Assembly (NCBI GenBank): GCA_002256055.1
Contig: NKIE01000020.1
Span: 1 to 14,889 of the forward strand
From: Pseudomonas sp. PGPPP3
Lineage (GTDB): Bacteria; Pseudomonadota; Gammaproteobacteria; Pseudomonadales; Pseudomonadaceae
Length of the DNA: 14,889 nt
Direction: 5' to 3'
Below the pieces are notes generated by a model. The model worked only from the letters and a program-made list of their open reading frames with translations, made no database searches and was not told the DNA's origin. The number at the start of each line of letters is the position of its first letter. The first letter of the stretch is position 1. Position numbers and translations under genes: made by a program. Shown in pieces: positions 7,220-14,889 of this stretch.

Positions 7220-8188
7220 ATGAACCCATTCAGCCAGCTACACGAACTCCCCCGCCAGCTCCGCCATCCCGCGGTCCGCGATTTGGCCTGGACACTGCTG
7301 TCCGCGCCCTTGTTACAACACGCCGCCTGGCCGCAACGTCATCCGCTCAGCGCCAGCACCTGGGCCCAAACGCCAGGCCTGCTGGCCGACTGGCTGCGCC
7401 AGCAGGATCACGACAGCAGCGCACTCGAACAGTGGCTAGTCCGCACGCACCACCGTCGCCTGGGCCTGTATTACGAACAGCTATGGCAATTTGCCCTGCA
7501 CGCAGCACCGGGAGTGGAGCTGCTAGCCGCCAACCTGGCGATCCGTGACGAAGGGCGCACCCTTGGTGAGCTGGACGTGGTGACCCGCGATGCTGAGGGC
7601 GACCATCACCTGGAGTTGGCGATCAAGCTCTACCTGGGACCTGCGCAAAGCGACGGTGAGGCCTGCGCCAACTGGTTAGGTCCAGGCCGCCATGACTGCC
7701 TGGGCCGCAAGCTCGACCACCTGCGCCTGCAGCAACTGCCGCTGTCGAGCAGCGCGCAGGCGCTGGCCGCGCTGAGTCACTGGCAAGCCCAGCAGGTTCA
7801 GGCCGAACTCTGGCTCGGCGGCTATCTGTTCTACCCCTGGCCCGGTCATTGCGACTCGCCACGCGGCGCCCATCCGCAACACTTGCGTGGTGTCTGGCTG
7901 ACCCGCCAGGCGTGGCCGGCATTCACGCAACAACAAGGCGGACGCTGGCTACTGTTACCGCGCAGCGCCTGGCTGGCACCCGCGCGTGCCAGCCAAGCCG
8001 AGTGCTGGAGCCTGATTGAATTGAATCAGTGGCTGACCCAGCTCGAACCGCAGGCCGCGCCGGTACTACTGGCGCGCCTGGAGGTGGATGACAAAGGTGA
8101 CTGGCAGGAGGTGCAGCGCTTGTTCCTGGTCGCCGACACCTGGTCGCAGGAGCCGGCAGCCGAGTTCGAATCAACCACCGACGCCTAA
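7220..8188 (+). CDS. DUF1853 family protein, possible PD-(D/E)XK-like fold
   Basis: A 322-residue protein of unknown function that I recognise as DUF1853. The most conserved-looking stretch is residues 79-140: a helix with LGLYYEQLWQFAL, then strands carrying GELDVV (E117, D119) and HLELAIKLYL (E132, K136). D...E-x-x-x-K on consecutive strands resembles a PD-(D/E)XK nuclease core, but the usual E-x-K is replaced by E-L-A-I-K, so activity is doubtful. No good ribosome site precedes the ATG; the AGGGGG present is about 12 nt away. The gene diverges from nadK. Its TAA stop is the first three bases of the palindromic element at 8186-8331, so its original end may have been altered by that insertion. 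Confidence 0.85.
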   Translation: MNPFSQLHELPRQLRHPAVRDLAWTLLSAPLLQHAAWPQRHPLSASTWAQTPGLLADWLRQQDHDSSALEQWLVRTHHRRLGLYYEQLWQFALHAAPGVELLAANLAIRDEGRTLGELDVVTRDAEGDHHLELAIKLYLGPAQSDGEACANWLGPGRHDCLGRKLDHLRLQQLPLSSSAQALAALSHWQAQQVQAELWLGGYLFYPWPGHCDSPRGAHPQHLRGVWLTRQAWPAFTQQQGGRWLLLPRSAWLAPARASQAECWSLIELNQWLTQLEPQAAPVLLARLEVDDKGDWQEVQRLFLVADTWSQEPAAEFESTTDA

Positions 8189-8331
8189 CAGGCCGTTGAA
8201 AAACGTAGGCGAGGCAGGCAAGACAAGGCAAAAACGGCCGAAAAAGAGGAGTTTACGAGTTGTAAATGAGCATTTTGAGGCCGCTTTTAACGCAGTATTG
8301 CCAGCGCAGGTAGTTTTTCAACTGCCTGTTA
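8186..8331. mobile_element. MITE-like palindromic element between convergent genes
   Basis: A 146-bp segment is bounded by 19-bp inverted repeats, TAACAGGCCGTTGAAAAAC (8186-8204) and its complement at 8313-8331, with one mismatch. The interior is also largely self-complementary: AAAACGGCC (8231-8239) against GGCCGCTTTT (8279-8288), and TTTAC/GTAAA (8252-8256 and 8262-8266) around a 5-nt loop. There is no open reading frame of note. Both outer ends are TA, so this may be an ACAGGC...GCCTGT element with a TA target duplication. I recall similar sequences as repeats in Pseudomonas intergenic regions but cannot confirm copies here. It lies exactly between two convergent genes, gives each a TAA stop, and could act as a two-way transcription terminator. 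Confidence 0.75.
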
Positions 8332-9438
8332 AAGACTGCGCTCGGTACGACCGCCGGACCGAGCCAGGTAGCCCGAGCCGCTCTCGCACAGCAAGGCGTC
8401 ACGCTGGATCGCCGGCAAGGCATCCAGCCCATCACGCAGCGCATAGGCCGAATACCCCAGCTGCGACAACAGAAACACCGCACTGGCGCTGCGCTTACCG
8501 CTGTCGCAATAGCACAGGTAGGTTTTGCCTTGATCCAGCAAACGGGTCTTCAGGCGCAGCAAGTGCAGCGGCATATTCAGCGCCTCCTGCGCATGCGCCC
8601 GCTCGTACTCTTGCAGCAGGCGTACATCGAGCCATTGCGCACCGGCGCTGAGCAGTCGCGTCGCCTCACCGAACGACACCTCGGCCACCACCGGTGCCTT
8701 GAGCAAGGCGAAAAAATCCTGGCGATCAAGACGCAGCACCACGCCATCTTCCAGCAACGTCACGCTGGCATTGCGGGGCTGATCCGCCAGCAGGGCCTCT
8801 TCGCCAAAACAAGCGCCCACCTCCAGCTCAGCCAGCACCTGATGGGCGCTGCCGGCACCACGGATCACTTCGGCACGGCCGCTCTTGAGGAAATAACAGC
8901 AATCGCCGACGTCCCCCTCGCGCAACACTGCGCTGCCAGCGGGCAATTCAACGCGCTGCAAACGCCCGAGCATGGCCCGCACATTGGACGGCGGCACCTT
9001 GGCAAACAACGGATTTTCCAGCAGACGAGCCACCCACTCGACATCCTCACCTCCCTGCTCCAACTCAAGCAGCAGGTCGTGATAAGCCGAGCGCCAGGTC
9101 AACAGCCGCGCTAGGGTTGCACTGTCGAGCACCAACAAACTGACATCGGTCAGCGCCCGCACCTCATGCAAACGCGGCAAGCTCGGCGACAACGGATGGC
9201 AACTGGCCTCGCTACCCGCGACCAGATGCTCTTGCCGTCCGGAGGCGGACACCAGCAACAGCTCACCCGAGAGCAGGTAATAGGTCAGGCGGGCCTGATC
9301 GCCCTCACGAAACAGCAGTTGCCCCGCCAGCAGATGCTGGGGTACCAACTGACTGCGCAGCTCGCGCCACTGTTGCTCGGACAACACATTGAGAGGTGTC
9401 AGGCTGCGCAGCTGTTCGGGGTTCAAGGGGTCACTCAT
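8329..9438 (-). CDS. Cyclic nucleotide-binding domain protein fused to a rhodanese domain
   Basis: A 369-residue soluble protein. Residues about 15-125 form a first, degenerate cNMP-binding-type barrel. Residues about 140-250 form a second one with a recognisable phosphate-binding cassette, FGEEALLADQPRNASV at 211-226 including R222. Residues about 255-345 are a rhodanese domain, with the DVR strand at 271-273 and an active-site loop CDSGKRS starting at C311. Such fusions suggest a ligand-controlled sulfurtransferase or phosphatase-like sensor, but ligand and substrate are unknown. There is no DNA-binding domain, so it is not a Crp-type regulator. The ATG at 9438 has a weak GGA 7 nt upstream. 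The TAA stop lies in the inverted repeat of the neighbouring element, so the last residues (RTERSL) may differ from the ancestral end. Confidence 0.9.
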   Translation of the reverse strand: MSDPLNPEQLRSLTPLNVLSEQQWRELRSQLVPQHLLAGQLLFREGDQARLTYYLLSGELLLVSASGRQEHLVAGSEASCHPLSPSLPRLHEVRALTDVSLLVLDSATLARLLTWRSAYHDLLLELEQGGEDVEWVARLLENPLFAKVPPSNVRAMLGRLQRVELPAGSAVLREGDVGDCCYFLKSGRAEVIRGAGSAHQVLAELEVGACFGEEALLADQPRNASVTLLEDGVVLRLDRQDFFALLKAPVVAEVSFGEATRLLSAGAQWLDVRLLQEYERAHAQEALNMPLHLLRLKTRLLDQGKTYLCYCDSGKRSASAVFLLSQLGYSAYALRDGLDALPAIQRDALLCESGSGYLARSGGRTERSL

Positions 9439-9471
9439 GGCAATATCCAGTTCCGCCGCTGCACATTTGAA

Positions 9472-10425
9472 TTAATTAACCTCAGCGCTACCCAGCTGAT
9501 CAACATCCGCCTGGGTCGCACGTCGCCCTTGCAAGCCACCGGTATGTACAAACACAACACGGCTACCGCGGGCAAAGTAACCGGCCTCGGTCTGCTCCCG
9601 CAATGCCATCAGGGCTTATGCCGTATACAGCGGCTCCAGTGGGAGCGAGCCAGCTTGCTCTGCCTGTGCCATAAAGGCCAACAACCCGGCATCCATGCGC
9701 GCAAAGCCGCCCCGACACGCCTGCAGCAGATGGTAGCCCTGATCCGCCACTCCAGCTTCAGCCAACACCCTGGCAACCTGCTCTGCCGTACCGTGATCAC
9801 CCGGCACCGCCAAGGCGGCAAACACCGGTTTGTCGCCGGCTTCGGCCAACACCAGGCCGGCTGCCGTAGTACCCGTGCCTGCTGCCAGCCACCAGGCATC
9901 GTAATCCGCCCAGCCAATGCTGTTTAACTGGGCCCGCACCAGCTGGCGTAGCGGCATACAACCACGAGCACCGAGCAGGCCACTGCCGCCCTCTCCAACC
10001 GCCAGCAGGTGCGGGTAATGCTGCTGCCACGCGGTCCAGAAGTCAGGTTTATTGCGCGCCCGATAGCCGCCATAACCGAGCCAGTGCAACTGCATGCCCC
10101 ACGCCTGCAGATCGCGCACAGTCGGCGTGTCCTGGGGCTCGCCACGCAGCAAACCGACCACCGGGAAAGCAAAACGCTGGCCGGCCGCGGCCAGTGCATG
10201 CAGATGATTGGAGTGGGCACCGCCAAGACTGATCAGCCCCGCCGCCCCGGACTCTGCAGCCAAGGCCAGATAAGGCGCAAGTTTGAACCACTTGTTGCCA
10301 CTGATAAGCGGGTCCATCAGGTCCAGACGCAGCACCGCCAGTTCAATTCCGGCGGCCTCAGCCCAATCGAGGGGCAACAGGTGCAGCGGTGCGTGCGGCT
10401 GCCAGTTGGGTAAATTCAGCGCCAA
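9472..10425 (-). pseudogene. D-cysteine desulfhydrase/ACC deaminase-like PLP enzyme, broken by an in-frame stop
   Basis: A fold-type II PLP enzyme of the DcyD/AcdS family. Codons 1-269 include the PLP lysine K45 in SGNKWFKL, the substrate-side motif GGAHSNH near residues 78-84, and the conserved tyrosine in EPLYT. There, where the family has YTGKA, the sequence reads Y-T-A-stop (TAA at 9618-9616). The same frame continues after the stop for 47 codons with the family's C-terminus (ALMALREQTEAGYFARG, then VVFVHTGGLQG) and ends with TAA at 9474-9472. The expressed product would lose the last strand and the HTGG loop and is probably inactive. Two linked changes, or compensating one-base indels, would explain it; a sequence error is also possible. 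The start is a TTG (10425-10423) five bases past the stop codon of the upstream gene, with no ATG nearby and no clear ribosome site. Confidence 0.8.
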
Positions 10426-10428
10426 GAC

Positions 10429-11796
10429 CTAGCCAACAGTACGCAGGCGACTGCTGTTCTTGTGCCGGGCACAGCAGTTGGAGTCACCCATCACGAACCG
10501 GCTGGCGGTATCGACACGGTCAATTGGCATGGCGCAGCGCTCGCCGCTTGGCAACTGCGCTTCGCAGGTTGGCGATTGGTAGTGGCTCAGCCACTGGCGA
10601 TACTGCGCTTCGGAGACAAAACACTTGGCCGCAGCATAGGCCATGGGATTGTCCTGATAACGCGCCACATCCTGCAGCGGAATGGTTAGATGCCCGGCGC
10701 CCGGATGGTAGACCACAAACACCACGCCCAACTTGGATAGGCGCTCGAGGATCTGCTCGCCGCCCTGACTGGCAAACTCGTCACGCTCGCGCTTAAGCCG
10801 GATAATTTCCTGCTCTTGCTGCATGTCCAGCTCATTGCGATAAGCCAACTCGACATCACGGATGGCGACCTGCTCCTTGTATTCCACTACGGCGGCAGCC
10901 ACTTTGGCCTGCAGTTCAGCCTCAAACTGGCCGCGGAGAATATCCGCCTCGCTACGAGCATGCTGCTCAAGCGCACGTAATTGCTGGGACAGTTCCTCGC
11001 GATTGGTTTGAAATCCGTTCACCTGCTCGGTCAACTGTGCCTTGAGGCTGGCATTCAACTCTTCCTGCTGACGCAATGCCTGCTCCAGCCCCTGCAACTG
11101 GGCCCGCAAGGATTGTGCAAGCTCATCACTGGCCAAACGGAATTTGGCCAGCTCGTCTTCATGTTGCTGGCTCATGCTGCTGATCCGCAGGCGTTGCTGC
11201 TTGATCAACTGGGCAGCCTTGAGACGCTGCTCCTGATCGGCCTTTTCGGCATTTTTGTCGGCCTGCTCCTGAGCGGGGTCAGGCGTGTACCAGCGCTCCT
11301 CTGAGGCCATCTGCAGGCGTTGCGGTTCTACCAGTTGCGGACTGTCATCCTCAACCAGCAAGCCCATGCCGTTGCGTTTAGCCGCATCACGCAGCAGCGC
11401 AAGGTCGTTATGGCCAGGCGACAGACTCGGATCCCAGAGGTGCATCTGATGCCAGGACACCGGACACTGACTGCGGCAGGCAAGTCGAATCGGCCCAGCG
11501 CCCAGGTCGGGTCCCCGACCAGCGTTATCGGCCAAATGCCGTAGGGGAATATTCCAACCCTTATCAGCTGCGCCACGCTCGTCAAAATCGAGGTAGAAAA
11601 ACACCACTGCCCGCACCAGCAAGCGTGGATTGATTAATAGATAAGCCACGCGCATCTGCTGATCGGCGTACTCGGGCATGTTAACCACGCCGTCGAGCAA
11701 AGCCTCAAATTCGGCAAAGAGCATTTCTTTGCAGACGCCACGCTCATTGAAGAACATAACGGCTTCGACCATTTGCGGCTTTTTCTGCATGCTCAT
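10429..11796 (-). CDS. Coiled-coil protein with C-terminal Cys/His cluster, unknown function
   Basis: A 455-residue protein conserved in Pseudomonas as far as I recall, sometimes labelled ParA-like, but it has no Walker A motif to support that. Residues 1-160 are a globular domain (VEAVMFFNERG, AYLLINPRLLVRAVVFFYLDFDE) with C107 and C111. Residues about 175-340 are charged and Gln/Glu-rich with heptad character, a long coiled coil. Residues about 345-405 form a second small domain. Residues 411-445 hold C411, C421, C441, C442 and H444 in a pattern like a zinc-binding finger (CEAQLPSGERC...CCARH). The ATG at 11796 is preceded by AGAGGA at 6 nt; an in-frame start 7 codons upstream would overlap that site. 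The TAG stop is in the same frame as the following enzyme gene. A scaffold or nucleic-acid-binding role is possible but unproven. Confidence 0.85.
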   Translation of the reverse strand: MSMQKKPQMVEAVMFFNERGVCKEMLFAEFEALLDGVVNMPEYADQQMRVAYLLINPRLLVRAVVFFYLDFDERGAADKGWNIPLRHLADNAGRGPDLGAGPIRLACRSQCPVSWHQMHLWDPSLSPGHNDLALLRDAAKRNGMGLLVEDDSPQLVEPQRLQMASEERWYTPDPAQEQADKNAEKADQEQRLKAAQLIKQQRLRISSMSQQHEDELAKFRLASDELAQSLRAQLQGLEQALRQQEELNASLKAQLTEQVNGFQTNREELSQQLRALEQHARSEADILRGQFEAELQAKVAAAVVEYKEQVAIRDVELAYRNELDMQQEQEIIRLKRERDEFASQGGEQILERLSKLGVVFVVYHPGAGHLTIPLQDVARYQDNPMAYAAAKCFVSEAQYRQWLSHYQSPTCEAQLPSGERCAMPIDRVDTASRFVMGDSNCCARHKNSSRLRTVG

Positions 11797-11897
11797 GAAC
11801 GTTCCTCTAGCCGGCAAGGCGCTTGCCGCGTTGGCGAGCAGATACCTAACAGATGACAGCTATCCGCGCACTCGGGCGCTGGCACTGTGTTTTGGCC

Positions 11898-11925
11898 AGT
11901 TTAGGGGAAAATGCAAAGTGGGCAA
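11898..11925 (-). promoter_or_regulatory. Weak sigma-70 promoter candidate for the coiled-coil gene
   Basis: On the minus strand, TTGCCC (11920-11925) and TAAACT (11898-11903) are 16 nt apart, in the 210-bp gap between the NTF2-like gene and the coiled-coil gene, giving a leader of about 95 nt. The match is modest and other placements are possible. Confidence 0.25.
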
Positions 11926-11954
11926 TGTGACTGGGTTGGCAGTCATCCTGCCAG

Positions 11955-11972
11955 CTGGCTCACGGGAGCCAG
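11955..11972 (-). terminator. Hairpin after the NTF2-like gene
   Basis: CTGGCTC and GAGCCAG arms with a 4-nt loop lie about 35 nt downstream of the NTF2-like stop codon. There is no T run on either strand, so it may be a weak or Rho-assisted terminator or an mRNA 3'-end stabiliser. Confidence 0.3.
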
Positions 11973-12006
11973 CAGCAGAACAAAACTGTGACGGGGTTGC
12001 ACTGCG

Positions 12007-12438
12007 TCAGGCAGTTTTCGCCGCCAGCAGCGGCGCCAAACGGCGTCCCATCTCGTCGCCGAGGGCCTGCAAGCCGCTCATTGGACGAACCATGACTTCA
12101 AAATCGACAATTTTGCCATCCGCATCAAAGCGAATCAGGTCGATACCCTTGAGTTCACGCCCGGCCACCTGAGCGCTGAATTCCAGCACCACATTGAGGC
12201 CATCTTCGCTGACCAATTCACGGTGGTAGGTAAAACCCTCAAACACCTTGACCACCGTCTTGAGGATCAGGCCGACCACGGGAGCCCCCGGATACGGCGT
12301 ATGCGCCATCGGCGAGCGGAACACCGCTTGCTCATGCAGCAACTCAGGCAGAGCCTGTAGATCATTGCTGGCAATCATCTGATGCCAGCGCTGCAATGTG
12401 GCGGCAGCTGCCGGCTGAAGTTGGGCATTAGTGGACAT
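12007..12438 (-). CDS. NTF2-like/SnoaL-like domain protein
   Basis: A 143-residue single-domain protein of the nuclear transport factor 2 superfamily: an alpha-beta cone fold that serves as a small-molecule pocket or enzyme in many bacterial proteins. Visible marks are the N-terminal helix with LQRWHQMIASNDLQALPELL, the strand AVFRSPMAHTPYPG, and the late strands LKGIDLIRFDADGKIVDFEVMVRP, which is the usual SnoaL ending, then a C-terminal helix. A strong AAGGAG lies 6 nt before the ATG. The gene sits downstream of fadH in the same direction but behind a strong terminator, so separate expression or some read-through is likely. Substrate and role are unknown. Confidence 0.85.
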   Translation of the reverse strand: MSTNAQLQPAAAATLQRWHQMIASNDLQALPELLHEQAVFRSPMAHTPYPGAPVVGLILKTVVKVFEGFTYHRELVSEDGLNVVLEFSAQVAGRELKGIDLIRFDADGKIVDFEVMVRPMSGLQALGDEMGRRLAPLLAAKTA

Positions 12439-12468
12439 AGGCGACTCCTTATTGTTCTAGACCCCATA

Positions 12469-12499
12469 GCAAACGCCCCGCACTAGGCGGGGCGTTTGC
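12469..12499 (-). terminator. fadH: Rho-independent terminator of fadH
   Basis: A perfect 13-bp stem (GCAAACGCCCCGC at 12469-12481 against 12487-12499) with a 5-nt loop starts 5 nt past the fadH stop codon. The AAAC...GTTT ends flanking a GC-rich core are the common Pseudomonas terminator shape, though there is no further T run beyond the stem. It separates fadH from the NTF2-like gene. Confidence 0.8.
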
Positions 12500-12503
12500 T
12501 CGA

Positions 12504-14889
<2,386 letters not shown>

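Noticed and set aside
7209..7223. A four-codon upstream reading frame (ATGCTCGGCGAATGA) overlapping the DUF1853 start
   Set aside because: The AGGGGG before it is too close to its ATG for a good ribosome site, and so short a frame can arise by chance. There is no evidence that it is translated.
8329..9438. Crp/Fnr-type transcription regulator
   Set aside because: No helix-turn-helix follows the cNMP-type barrels; the C-terminus is a rhodanese domain.
10429..11796. ParA-type chromosome partitioning ATPase
   Set aside because: No Walker A or deviant Walker motif is present anywhere. The sequence is a coiled coil with a Cys/His cluster.

Overview
The window reads as chromosome of a Pseudomonas species. 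Protein sequences, GC-rich codon use and gene order all point there. From memory, the order matches the P. aeruginosa neighbourhood running from pepN through ppnK (nadK) to fadH1. I see no phage, plasmid, CRISPR, rRNA or tRNA genes. Apart from one short palindromic element, this is ordinary core chromosome.

Layout, left to right. (1) Bases 1-125 hold the start of a leftward gene for an exported protein. Its 490-bp upstream region carries a good sigma-54 promoter candidate, an A/T tract, a 16-bp near-palindrome and the pepN terminator. (2) Bases 615-7118 form a tightly packed leftward operon: nadK, a metallophosphoesterase, a rhomboid protease, a YeaC-type DUF1315 protein, a DUF2797 zinc/GIY-YIG-like protein and pepN. 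Most of its junctions overlap by 1-4 nt, and a hairpin terminator follows pepN. (3) Diverging from nadK is a rightward DUF1853 gene. It ends inside a 146-bp element with 19-bp terminal inverted repeats. (4) Facing it is a leftward cluster: an NTF2-like protein, a coiled-coil protein with a C-terminal Cys/His cluster, a PLP-dependent D-cysteine desulfhydrase/ACC deaminase-like gene broken by an in-frame stop, and a cyclic-nucleotide-binding/rhodanese fusion. (5) At the right is fadH (2,4-dienoyl-CoA reductase, leftward), with a strong terminator behind it and an AT-rich promoter/operator region ahead of it. The last ~200 bases have no gene I can support.

Functionally the window mixes NADP supply (NadK) and an NADPH-using beta-oxidation auxiliary enzyme (FadH) with peptide turnover (PepN), membrane proteolysis (rhomboid) and several conserved proteins of unknown role.

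Most worth a second look: the element whose two ends supply the stop codons of both convergent genes; the decayed PLP enzyme gene; the sigma-54 promoter architecture; and possible nuclease folds in the DUF2797 and DUF1853 proteins. I did not find a clearly new multi-gene system.
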